Below, one piece after another: positions 1-7,776 of a stretch of DNA of 64,000 nucleotides. Under the pieces are notes generated by a model, which was not told where the DNA came from, did no database searches, and saw only the letters and a list, made by a program, of their open reading frames with translations. The stretch's first letter is position 1; the number at the start of each line of letters is the position of its first letter. The stretch comes from Streptomyces morookaense (GTDB taxonomy: Bacteria; Actinomycetota; Actinomycetes; Streptomycetales; Streptomycetaceae), in assembly GCF_013030945.1 (NCBI RefSeq), contig NZ_JABBXF010000046.1, positions 51,073-115,072 of the forward strand, in the 5' to 3' direction. The position numbers were made by a program, and so were the translations under genes.

Positions 1-483
1 GATTCGGCTCCAGCGCCGAACCTGGTCTCCGGGCCGGCGTGCAGTGCTACAAGTCGTTCGCCGCAACAACTGTTGGCAGACGCTTCGGCCATTCATGATG
101 CGGGAATCCGGAATCCGCAGAACCCTCCCACCTCCGGGAACAAGAGGGCCGATCAAGGAATTACAGTGGCCACGGCAGAGCTTGGTGGCAGGCTAGTCTA
201 TTCCGTCAGCAATAACGGGACAACTCCCGCAATGCGTAAGTTGGCGGATCAACTGGGATATGAGCGGATCAATGGCGCAGAATATGTTGTTCCAGGACTG
301 CAGACCGATGCCGAACAGATACTCATGAATGCCATAGAGGATGGGACTCTCGAAGGCCGGGGCGCCATCGCTGCTTCCAGGCCCGCGTGCGACGAGAGGC
401 GCCAGAACTGTGCCGGGCGTGCGGCAGACTTTCCTCACGTTCAACTTTTTGATCAATCCAGGGTCCCGCCGTGGGGCCGATGA
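1..483 (+). CDS. C-terminal part of a deaminase-like polymorphic toxin (5' end outside window)
   Basis: The frame is open from base 1, so this is the end of a larger protein; the TTG at 73 is not needed as a start. The tail has the layout of toxin-type nucleic-acid deaminases: an Asp-Ala-Glu (TDAEQIL) where most families have His-Ala-Glu, then a SRPAC segment with a second Cys seven residues later (CDERRQNC), then a short hydrophobic end. Deaminases bind zinc through [HCD]-x-E plus two Cys, usually spaced CxxC, so the wider Cys spacing here is atypical. The downstream neighbour is a candidate immunity gene and a Sel1 protein follows, as in polymorphic toxin loci. The assignment rests on motifs only; a decayed or unrelated toxin tip is possible. 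Confidence 0.5.
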   Translation, partial: DSAPAPNLVSGPACSATSRSPQQLLADASAIHDAGIRNPQNPPTSGNKRADQGITVATAELGGRLVYSVSNNGTTPAMRKLADQLGYERINGAEYVVPGLQTDAEQILMNAIEDGTLEGRGAIAASRPACDERRQNCAGRAADFPHVQLFDQSRVPPWGR

Positions 484-575
484 TGGCCGTGACTGCGTTG
501 CGATCGGTCTAGACTGACTGACGAGGTGGAGGGGCGACTCTCGGGAGTTGCCCCTCCTGGTTGAGGAGGTTTGAA

Positions 576-1061
576 TTGCTGCTCTGGGACTATGAGTCGG
601 AGGGGTGGGAAGAGTCCCTTTCGGCTCTTTCCGTCGAGCGGCGACGATCGATTTCTCTCGAAGCAATCTCCGTCGCGCTCGACTCCTTCCGTCCATCCTT
701 CGAGGCGCTCTTTGCGCAAGAGACGGTTTCGTTCATTCGGCAGACATTGCTTCGCTGTCAAGGACTGCTTGAAGGAGAGGATGAAGAGGGGGTCGGGTCG
801 GAGGAATTTTTCGATGCCCTTCACTTGCTGCCCGACCGTGACAGTGCACTTGGGCTGACGTCCCTGGTGATGGCCATCTCAACTTACGTCGACTGTCTGG
901 GTGGTGAAATGAGTGCGGCGGACACTCTTGAGGTGATGTCGGCGTCATACGAGGCTGTGCTCAACAGTGAGCGGATTCCAAGGGTGACGCCGGATACGGA
1001 GCGGCAGAACGACAACTGTGTCAGGCTGATTGAGATTCAGCGTAGGCTGGTCGTGGACTGA
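576..1061 (+). CDS. Small acidic protein, candidate immunity protein for the upstream toxin
   Basis: This 161-residue acidic protein is mostly helical by composition and has no signal peptide or membrane segment. A TTG at 561 is possible, but AGGAGG at 564-569 sits six bases before the TTG at 576, so I take 576 as the start. It begins 92 bases after the toxin-like frame, on the same strand, which is the usual place for a cognate immunity gene. I recognise no named immunity family in the sequence. The role is inferred from position and size alone; an unrelated cytosolic protein is the alternative. Confidence 0.5.
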   Translation: MLLWDYESEGWEESLSALSVERRRSISLEAISVALDSFRPSFEALFAQETVSFIRQTLLRCQGLLEGEDEEGVGSEEFFDALHLLPDRDSALGLTSLVMAISTYVDCLGGEMSAADTLEVMSASYEAVLNSERIPRVTPDTERQNDNCVRLIEIQRRLVVD

Positions 1062-1385
1062 TGCTTTTCGTGCTCACCTCGGGAATCATGAGCGTGATTC
1101 TTGCATGTACTCACAGTTGGTCTGGTGTGAGCGAAGCCAACATGCCGTTGATCCGGTCTACCCTGACCTACGGGATCCGAGCCTGCTTGTGCGGTGCTGA
1201 AGATGATGGATCCCTGTAGTCATTCGTCCCTGCGGCAGCCGTCACCCTGTCGGGGCCCGCGCTGGCCTGCCGTCCCCGACTCACGATGCCGCCGAACTGT
1301 CTCCCGTGCTATCTGAACCCGAGACCGGGCGCTTCGGTACCCGGCTCGAGGTGTTCATAGGCCGAAGGGATGCAGTACGGGTCGC
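1062..1385. other. Intergenic stretch without a recognised gene
   Basis: No convincing coding frame, tRNA or strong hairpin is seen. The frame of the Sel1 gene is open back to 1317, just after a TGA at 1314, so the 5' end of that gene may be shortened or may start a little earlier than 1386. Confidence 0.4.
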
Positions 1386-2249
1386 TTGAGATGGAGAGTC
1401 GCATCGACTGACGAGACCCGCGACTGGCGGGCCTACCCGGCAGGTGTTCCGCTGGCCGTACTGGTCGAGCGAGGAGACGGTGCGTTGGCCTGTGGGGATG
1501 CTGTAGCTGCGGGCAACTGGTATATGCATGCGAAACGCCGTGGCGCTCCTGGAATGAGGGAAAAACTTGTCGGCCTCGCCTCTCGACTGGAAGAGCTGCT
1601 GAAGTGCGGGGATGCCGAGGCGAAGGCTTTGCTCGGCGGAGTACTTCTCGACACAGGATCCGATCCTGCTCGTGCTGCACGCCTTTTCGGTGAGGCGGCA
1701 GAAGCCGGCGTAGTCGAGGGGAAACGCGGACTCGGTTTTATGCTCAACAGCGGTGTCGCCGTCCATAGGGATCCAGTTAAGGCAAATCAACTTTCCCTTG
1801 AGGCGGCCAACAGTGGTGACGGGTACGCTGCATACAACCTTGCCATCAATTACTATAACGGTCATGGCGTTGGTCGAAACGTCCGCGAGTTCATGCGATG
1901 GCTGAGGTGTGCGTCGGAGCGCGGGATCCCAGAAGCCTGTGCGTTGCTTGGCGACAAGCTGTCGGCGCAAGGCCATGACGAGGAGGCTTTGTCCTGGTAC
2001 GTGTCAGCGGCGGAATCCGGCCATGCTCCCGCAATGTACGTGGCAGGATGCTGGTATCGCGACGGCACAGGTGTGGATGCAGATCCTGTTCAGGCAGTGC
2101 GATGGTTCCTGACCATGCTCGACCGCGGTAACGCTGACGGGATCCATGAGGCCATTCAGCTTGCGCGCGGCATGACGGAAGCGCAAGTGCGTGAGGCGGG
2201 ACGTCTGGCACGTCGTGAGGCAGATGCCGTCCTGCTCATGCGCCGCTGA
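1386..2249 (+). CDS. Sel1-like repeat (SLR) protein
   Basis: From about residue 65 the protein shows consecutive ~36-residue helical repeats of the Sel1/TPR-like type: stretches such as DPARAARLFGEAAEAGVVEG, DPVKANQLSLEAANSGDGYA and DPVQAVRWFLTMLDRGNADG have the A-A-x-x-G and W-[FY] positions typical of the family. Sel1 proteins are protein-interaction scaffolds; in bacteria they often accompany toxin or signalling loci. No signal peptide is visible. The TTG start is weak and the N-terminal ~60 residues look non-repetitive, so the true start is uncertain. Its place behind a toxin/immunity pair suggests an accessory role, which is inference. Confidence 0.75.
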   Translation: MRWRVASTDETRDWRAYPAGVPLAVLVERGDGALACGDAVAAGNWYMHAKRRGAPGMREKLVGLASRLEELLKCGDAEAKALLGGVLLDTGSDPARAARLFGEAAEAGVVEGKRGLGFMLNSGVAVHRDPVKANQLSLEAANSGDGYAAYNLAINYYNGHGVGRNVREFMRWLRCASERGIPEACALLGDKLSAQGHDEEALSWYVSAAESGHAPAMYVAGCWYRDGTGVDADPVQAVRWFLTMLDRGNADGIHEAIQLARGMTEAQVREAGRLARREADAVLLMRR

Positions 2250-2540
2250 GGATTATGGATCCGGTGGGGCTGATACTGACCTGCTACCAAGTAGGTGACG
2301 GTAGTCAGTTGGGTTGATGCGGGCCTGCACTGGTCACCTTGGCGTTTGCGAGGGAATGGCGGCGACGCCCCACACCGCGGTGACGGTCGCTCGCGACGTT
2401 TGCCGAGCCACGCGATGAGAGGCAGCCGGCTGTGGTTTGGCAGCTGGCGCGTTGACCGGGACACGAACACCGGGCCGTCCACGGTCGCCGATGGGTGTGG
2501 ATCCTGGCTGCACCCGACCGTGATTGCGGCAGAGTGAGAC

Positions 2541-3527
2541 CTAGGCGGCTTGGGTGAAGTGCGGTGCTGTTCTCCGGATCCGGTCGCGTTGCCGCAGCAT
2601 CGCCCGGTCGACGGCCTCGCCGATCGCGTCAGTGCTGGTCTGGGCACGTTACGGATAGTCCTGGTACTTCGCTTGGCGCCATACCAGCTCGATGTCGTTC
2701 AACTCCGGGCTGTGCGGCGGGAGATAGGACAGCTCCACCCCGATCTTCACCAGCTGGCCCCGCTGGCCTTTGAATACTCTGGACGTGTGTGCGGAGGCGT
2801 TGTCCAGCACCACCGTGCACGGCGGGGCACGCTCACAAGCCGGTATCGCCTCGATGCCGAGGCCGTCGGCGGACAGCTCCAGGGCACCGACTCTGCCGCG
2901 CAGCCCGGCGATCCACATGCAGACGAAATCCAGCAGCACGGTCCCATCGAACTTTCCACAGGCGCGCTGCCAGAGCAGGTCCGGGGCGGTGCCAGCGATC
3001 TGGGCGCCGAGCACGTTGACCCGCCGGTTCTGGTGTCCTCCCGGGGCACCACCGCCCGCTGCCCGGTTCTCGCCGGTGGGCATGGTCGGGGCGAACCCGG
3101 ACTCGTCCAGGAAGATCAGGTCACGCTTCCCGGTGTCGGTGTCCTGTCGCAAGGCCGCAAGTCCTCCAGCTGGGCCCAGGCAGTCTGCTGGAGGACGGGG
3201 GTCGGCCTGGTGCCGAACGCTGTTGCGACTGCGTTTCCAGCGGAAGCCGTCGCGACGCAGCAACTCCCACAACCAGTACGCGGAGATCTCCACGCCGCGC
3301 TGTGCACCCAGCCAGTCGCGCAGCGCGGGGACGATCCAGGTGATCCCCACCTCGTCAGAGGCGTCCAGCATCTCGGCCAGCGCAGCACGATCGTCCGGGC
3401 CCAGGATCTTCGCCGGGCGGCCCGGCCGGGCTGCGTCCGGCAGCGCGGCCAGGCCGCCCTTCTCGAAACGGTGAACCGCGGCGCGGACGTTGACCGGGTT
3501 GCATTTGACATGGAGGTACTTCGGCAT
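2541..3527 (-). pseudogene. IS630-family transposase, inactivated
   Basis: The N-terminus has the winged HTH region (PGRPAKILGPDD) and the C-terminal two thirds carry the DDE residues of IS630 transposases: FLDESGF, VLDNASAHT and PPHSPELNDIE. It is not intact. An in-frame TAA at 2646-2648 interrupts the tail; the same frame continues as RAQTSTDAIGEAVDRAMLRQ to a natural TAG at 2541-2543. Two internal stretches (about residues 112-140 and 155-170) read correctly only in a neighbouring frame, so indels are also present. Transposition from this copy is unlikely, although it could once have mobilised the related MITEs. Confidence 0.85.
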
Positions 3528-3587
3528 GGCGTCCCTCCCGCAGAACGCCTACCCCCCCCCCGCAGCCCACTTCACCCAGACCATTTA
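2542..3587 (-). mobile_element. Decayed IS630-family insertion sequence
   Basis: The left end at 2542 reads TAGGCGGCTTGGGTGAAGTG and the right end, read inward from 3587, is TAAATGGTCTGGGTGAAGTG. These are terminal inverted repeats beginning with TA, as expected for IS630/Tc1-mariner elements that duplicate a TA target. The transposase inside is broken. The right end is interrupted by the adjacent IS5 element, which inserted exactly at the ATTTA terminus. The same end sequence recurs on the short palindromic elements at 36.2, 37.8 and 60.2 kb. Confidence 0.8.
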
Positions 3588-3650
3588 GAGATCGTCTCGT
3601 TTGGCTCTCCAGGCAACTTGGTGGGTGCTGCGACTGCCGTGGCGGCAGGG

Positions 3651-4250
3651 TTACATGCCGCGGTCTGGCCCGCTCCACGGCTCTGGGCGTTCGCCAACGG
3701 TCATTGGAAGCCGGCGCAGCTGTACCGGGCCGGGGTAGAAGGCGGCCGTGTTGGGGCCGGCCATGTCTTCGCCGATGAGGTAGCGGTAGAGCCATTCGGC
3801 GAAGCTCATGTCGTAGCGTGCCCAGCCGCCTTCACCGTCTTCGACCAGGAGCCACGGGGCCGTGGCGCTCGCAGCGACGAGGAAGATTGTCTCGCCTCGG
3901 TCGGTGCTGGCGATCGGCCACAGTCCGTTGCGGGTGCCAAAGCTCAGCTCCGTGAGTCCGCACAGCAGGCGGGGGTCCTCGTCCGGGTCGAGGTCGTCCC
4001 ACGACACCTCGGACCAGGCGCGGACCGTGTCCCGTATGCCCTGGCCCAGGTTCCAGCGTTCGGTCGCGGGGTGGTGCAGGTACAGGTGGCCGTTAAGCTG
4101 GATGGGAGCGTAGGCGTCCACGAGGGTCTGGTAGTCGGTCGGCAGCCGGATGTCGAGTTCTGCGTGGAGCCGGTCCCAGGCGACGGGGTCGGCGTAGCGG
4201 TTCTGGGCTGGGCCGAGCATCGCCATGGCGGCGGCCAGGTAGTCGGTCAT
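3651..4250 (-). CDS. SMI1/KNR4 (SUKH) family protein
   Basis: The protein has 199 residues. The N-terminal helix with W-x-x-L followed by RLPTDYQTLVDAYAPIQLNG, then a loop and WNLGQGIRD, matches the SUKH-1 pattern, in which a helix precedes P-x-[DE]-[FY]. SUKH proteins are known mainly as immunity proteins for nuclease and deaminase toxins. The gene lies inside the inverted repeats of an IS5-type element, on the same strand as the transposase. No toxin lies next to it, so it may be an orphan immunity gene spread as cargo. No signal peptide is present. The family call is good; the partner is unknown. Confidence 0.75.
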   Translation of the reverse strand: MTDYLAAAMAMLGPAQNRYADPVAWDRLHAELDIRLPTDYQTLVDAYAPIQLNGHLYLHHPATERWNLGQGIRDTVRAWSEVSWDDLDPDEDPRLLCGLTELSFGTRNGLWPIASTDRGETIFLVAASATAPWLLVEDGEGGWARYDMSFAEWLYRYLIGEDMAGPNTAAFYPGPVQLRRLPMTVGERPEPWSGPDRGM

Positions 4251-4352
4251 GGCGTTCCTCGCTGGTGTGTGCCGTCTATGCGGCGGGCACCCCCCTCTAT
4301 CGGGGGCATTCGGTTACGGCATGGATCATCCCAGCTCGGAGGGGCTTGCCGG

Positions 4353-5179
4353 TCAGGCTGTCAGCCTGCGGTAGCAGATCAGGACGGCGGCGATGCCGGC
4401 GAACGCCAGGAAGTGTTCGGCCTTCCGCTCGTAGCGACGGTGCAGACGGCGGCATCCGGACAGCCACGCTACGGTGCGCTCCACGGTCCAACGGTGACGG
4501 CCAAGGCGCTGGGAGGATTCGATGCCCCGGCGCGCGATACGCGGTGTGATGTTGCTGGAGCGGAGCCACGTGCGCAGCCGGTCGGAATCGTAACCCTTGT
4601 CGCCGTGCAGCTTGGCCGGTCGACGGCGGCGCGGCCCACGGCGGGAGCGGATGGGCGGGATGCCCCGCACCATAGGCTCCAGACCCTGACTGTCGTGGGT
4701 GTTCGCAGCCGAGATCCCGATGAAGAGGGGCAGACCGGTCTACTCCGTGCTCAAGTGGATCTTTGATCCCTTCTTGCCGCGATCTACGGGATTCGAACCC
4801 GTCAGGTCCCCCCTTTGAGGGCCCGCATGTTCACCGAGTCGATCGCGCACCGCGACCAGGCCAGCCCGCCGCGTGCGCCGAGCTCGTCCAGGACCAGACG
4901 ATGGAGCTTGCCCCACACGCGGGCCCGGCTCCACTCGGTGAAGCGGCGGTGCGCGGTCGGCCCGGACGGGCCAAAGCCCGGCGGCAGTTGCCGCCACGTG
5001 CAGCCGGTCGTGGCCACGAACACGATGGCAGCCAACACCTGCCGGCCCCCGTACCGGCGCCGTCCACCACCCTGCGGCCGCACCGGCGCCGCCGGAACCA
5101 CCCGCTGGAACAACTCCCACAACCCGTCCGGCACCAGCCGCTCCACCATCGCCATCACGGCCGCCAGCCTAGTGATCAA
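4353..5179 (-). pseudogene. IS5-family (IS427-like) transposase, frameshift plus nonsense mutation
   Basis: The first part (5179-4802) is the IS5 N-terminal domain ending in RALKGG. The rest continues in the -1 frame after the run AAAGGGGGG near 4812 (DLTGSNPVDRGKKGSKIHL), the place where IS427-group elements use programmed frameshifting. The downstream frame carries a TAG at 4740-4742, then resumes as TGLPLFIGISAANTHDS, with DKGYDSDRLR and RWTVERTVAW supplying the later catalytic region. The nonsense codon suggests this copy is inactive even if frameshifting works. Confidence 0.85.
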
Positions 5180-5226
5180 GCCAGTTGAGACGATCTCTTA
5201 GGCCCAGTAGGCCCAGAAACGATGGT

Positions 5227-5877
5227 TCAGTCCGCCGTCGGTTCTCCGGGAGCCGTCGGAATCTCGCTGAAGTCCATCGGTTCCGTGAGGTACAGCTCCG
5301 AGGTGTCCAGCTCGTGCGGCGGGCGTAGGCCCCAGCGGGCCTCGGGTTCCGCCTCGCCGCGCTGTTTCAGCCGCGCCGATCCGATCAGGCCACCGCTGAC
5401 GTACATCCCGCGCCACAGGACCGTGCTCGGCTCCCGGGTGGTGAACCTGGCTCCCAGGCCGCTCTCGGAGCCGATGCCGAGGCTGCCGCGCACGCGGCCG
5501 AGATCGAACTCCCCGACGACCGCGTCGGCGCCCAGGTTCACCACCGAGTGCGCACCGGACTCCTTGGCGATGACCACGATCACCGGCCCGCCGATGCCAC
5601 TTCCATGACCAGCACCCACTCCCGCCGCCACTTTCCCCGCCGGTACAGGTCGAGCACCTGGTCTTCGACGCCGGCCAGGTCGGCCAGGCGGCTGACCCGC
5701 ACCGCCTTGGTCTTCAGGACGAAGGATCCGCCCCGCCGGAACTTCAGCCTGAGCCCCACATGCCCCGAGGGCAGTCAACCCGCGTGGGCGACCTCGCCTA
5801 CGGATGCCGGTCCGGCCAGCCCCCCGAGGCCAAGGATGACGGCGGCAGCCGCCGAGCTGCTCAAAGTGGAGAACTTC
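5227..5877 (-). pseudogene. Secreted hypothetical protein, frameshifted
   Basis: An ATG at 5877 opens a signal-peptide-like start (MKFSTLSSSAAA, then a hydrophobic stretch). That frame stops after about 34 codons. A second frame reads FRRGGSFVLKTKAVRVSRLA onward, and a third reads VIVVIAKESGAHSVVNLGAD through to the stop at 5227. The pieces join into one plausible exported protein if two or three indels are repaired. I do not recognise the family. The shared GGGGGTGCGCAACAAC motif lies about 190 bases upstream of the ATG, as it does before the lysozyme and PGB genes. Confidence 0.45.
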
Positions 5878-6067
5878 ATGAGTTCGCTCCCATTTTCGAT
5901 CAATGCGGGCAGTCAGGACTGTGGTGGCAACGGGTTGCCCGGGGGTGGGACGAGCCGCACCGGACAACAACGTTCGGACAGCGACCGGGCCCGAGACCAC
6001 TCGGCGGGTGAAGACGCCGATGGGGCATGGACAAAGCCTGCAGCACACGCCGTCGCCGTATTTCCAT

Positions 6068-6087
6068 CGTTGTTGCGCACCCCCGTT
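6068..6087 (-). promoter_or_regulatory. Shared upstream motif, copy 1
   Basis: Plus-strand CGTTGTTGCGCACCCCCGTT; read on the minus strand it is AACGGGGGTGCGCAACAACG. It lies about 190 bases upstream of the decayed secreted gene at 5877 and is identical over 20 bases to copy 3 in the opposite orientation. Confidence 0.5.
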
Positions 6088-6111
6088 GCCACCGCATGCA
6101 GCCGGACCCGG

Positions 6112-7419
6112 TCAGTTGACCAGCGCCAGCCAGGTGTTGGGGCCGACGATGCCGTCGGGGGTGAGCTGGTTGCGGGTCTGGAAGGCGACCACGGCGTCAT
6201 GCGTGGCGGCACCGAAGGAGCCGTCGACCGACAGCGCCGCGCCATGGGCTTTCAGTTCGGCCTGCACCGCGCTGACAGCCGGACCGCGGGCGCCTTGCCC
6301 AACGGTGGTGATGAGGGCTTGCCAGGTGTGGGGCCCGACGATGCCGTCGGGTGTGAGCTGGTTGCGGGCTTGGAAGGCGACCACGGCGTCATGCGTGGCG
6401 GCACCGAAGGAGCCGTCGACCGACAGCGCCGCGCCATGGGCTTTGAGCAGGTACTGGATGGTGGTCACCTGGCGGCCCTTGTACCCCTGCTGGACGACCG
6501 GCCACGCGTCGGCCGCTGGGGGCGGTGGGGGCGTGTAGGTGCCGTTGGCGGCGAGGTTCCGCAGGTCCTGCTCGGTGCCGTTGAAAACGTCCTGATCACC
6601 GGGAAACGCCCCCGAGTCGGACGTCTGCCAGAAGGCGTACGTGGACCAGCCGCTGGGCAGGGGGTGTGGAGTACCGGTCCAGCTGCCGATCCAGATCAGG
6701 TTGGTGGCGGCGAAGGCGGAGGAGTTGCCGGTGCACTGCGACCACCACGACGTGTTGGTGTTGATCACCGGGTGGCGGCCGGTGCGGCGCCGGTATTCGT
6801 TGTCGAACGAGGCGATCCAGCGCACTGTCGCACCCGGACTGACCCCGTAGCAGGTCGGCAGGCCCGGCGTCGCCTCGATGTCCAGGACACCGGGGAGGGT
6901 CCTGCCGTCGGGCTGCCAGGCGCCTCCGTGGTCGATGAAGTAGTCGGCTTGGGTGCGGCCGGAGGATGTGTCCGGCCTGGCGAAATGGTAGGCGCCGCGG
7001 ATCAGGCCGGCCTCTGCTGCTCCGGCGTATTGCGCGGAGAACCGGGAGCTGGTGTACGAGGTGCCCTCGGTGGCCTTGATGTAGGCGAAGGAGGCTCCGT
7101 CGGCGGCGACGGAGGACCAGTCCACGGTTTCCTGGTAGGCGCTGACGTCGAGGCCGCGCACAGGGGTACCTGCAGCCTGCCGCGATGGCAGTCCTGGGGC
7201 CCGATCGGTGCCATGCGCTTGGCGGGCAGGGCCGTCGAGGCCGGTCTGTGCGGTCGGCGTAGCGAACGTCGCCGTCGCCGATGCCGAATCCGGGACGGTA
7301 AGCAGGGCGGCGGCGACGGCAGTTGCCGCGGTCAGTGCACCGCGCGCCGCCCGCCTTCCGCGTCGAGCACTGCAAGACGCTTCCTGAGGCTGTCGGGGAT
7401 TTCTCGGTTTCCATGCCAT
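6112..7419 (-). CDS. Secreted GH25 lysozyme with two PG_binding_1 domains
   Basis: The 435-residue protein starts at the ATG at 7419 behind AAGGA. An N-terminal Arg-rich and hydrophobic export signal ends near residue 50. Residues ~88-280 form a GH25 muramidase domain: GLDVSAYQ with Asp91, then LDIE with Asp180 and Glu182, the usual catalytic carboxylates, and WQTSDSG near the end. A Pro-rich linker leads to two near-identical PG_binding_1 repeats (VDGSFGAATHDAVVAFQ twice, each ending DGIVGPxTW). It should cut the glycan strand of peptidoglycan outside the cell. The upstream motif copy 2 lies about 200 bases before the start. Large upstream extensions of the frame lack a start signal and are not used. 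Confidence 0.93.
   Translation of the reverse strand: MAWKPRNPRQPQEASCSARRGRRAARGALTAATAVAAALLTVPDSASATATFATPTAQTGLDGPARQAHGTDRAPGLPSRQAAGTPVRGLDVSAYQETVDWSSVAADGASFAYIKATEGTSYTSSRFSAQYAGAAEAGLIRGAYHFARPDTSSGRTQADYFIDHGGAWQPDGRTLPGVLDIEATPGLPTCYGVSPGATVRWIASFDNEYRRRTGRHPVINTNTSWWSQCTGNSSAFAATNLIWIGSWTGTPHPLPSGWSTYAFWQTSDSGAFPGDQDVFNGTEQDLRNLAANGTYTPPPPPAADAWPVVQQGYKGRQVTTIQYLLKAHGAALSVDGSFGAATHDAVVAFQARNQLTPDGIVGPHTWQALITTVGQGARGPAVSAVQAELKAHGAALSVDGSFGAATHDAVVAFQTRNQLTPDGIVGPNTWLALVN
6126..6445 (-). repeat. Tandem duplication of a PG-binding domain coding block
   Basis: The segments around 6126-6252 and 6318-6445 are nearly identical at DNA level, including a long shared block that begins GGCGACCACGGCGTCATG. 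Each encodes one peptidoglycan-binding repeat of the lysozyme. The low divergence points to recent duplication or gene conversion. Confidence 0.8.
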
Positions 7420-7622
7420 CTGCGCAGATCCTTCCCTCGTCCGGCAATTGCGGGGGTGATGGTGAGCGGCACAGCGGGCCCGAAGCGCAACGGATACGGC
7501 CCGACCGTGCCCTCGCCGGGTGGGCCGGCGACACCCCCGTCGCCGCCGGTCCACCGCCTTTCTCCGCGGTCCGTGTGCACCGTCGGAGTGCTGACCGCCG
7601 TCACAGCGTCGTGGGCCCGCTC

Positions 7623-7638
7623 GTTGTTGCGCACCCCC
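7623..7638 (-). promoter_or_regulatory. Shared upstream motif, copy 2
   Basis: GTTGTTGCGCACCCCC on the plus strand, upstream of the lysozyme gene on the minus strand. In gene orientation it is preceded by TTTGTTGCAC, so TTGTTGC and GCAACAA form a dyad across about 20 bases, as in copy 3. Confidence 0.5.
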
Positions 7639-7776
7639 GGGCCATGCCGTGCAACAAACCTCCCGGCAGCCGGTCGTGGGAGTCGGCTGGCCGAAAAAAT
7701 GCTGTCCGGATATGCGACCGGTGCATGACGGTGCCAAGGTGTCCGTCCAAAAGCGTGCTGACCCTTGGGGGTTGGG

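Larger units (their letters stand above)
3588..5197 (-). mobile_element. IS5-family element carrying a SUKH passenger gene
   Basis: The outer ends are an 11-bp inverted repeat, GAGATCGTCTC at 3588-3598 and its complement at 5187-5197. They are flanked by a 3-bp direct repeat TTA (3585-3587 and 5198-5200), a target-site duplication of a size used by IS5 elements. The 1610-bp unit holds the transposase (4353-5179) and, between it and the left end, a SUKH-family gene. No second copy of the end sequence was found next to the transposase, so the passenger lies inside the mobile unit. It is inserted at the right tip of the IS630 element. Confidence 0.75.

Noticed and set aside
2550..4766. Long plus-strand open frame of 738 codons
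   Set aside because: It is antisense to the IS630 transposase, SUKH and IS5 genes. High GC keeps the opposite strand open; there are no domains and no start signal.
4785..4800. GGGATTCGAACCC, a tRNA T-arm-like sequence
   Set aside because: It is the coding sequence of the IS5 transposase (TGSNPVDRG on the minus strand); no other tRNA arms fit around it.
5548..7728. Long plus-strand frame of 726 codons
   Set aside because: It is the complement of the GH25 lysozyme; its repeats mirror the duplicated PG-binding DNA, not a real protein.
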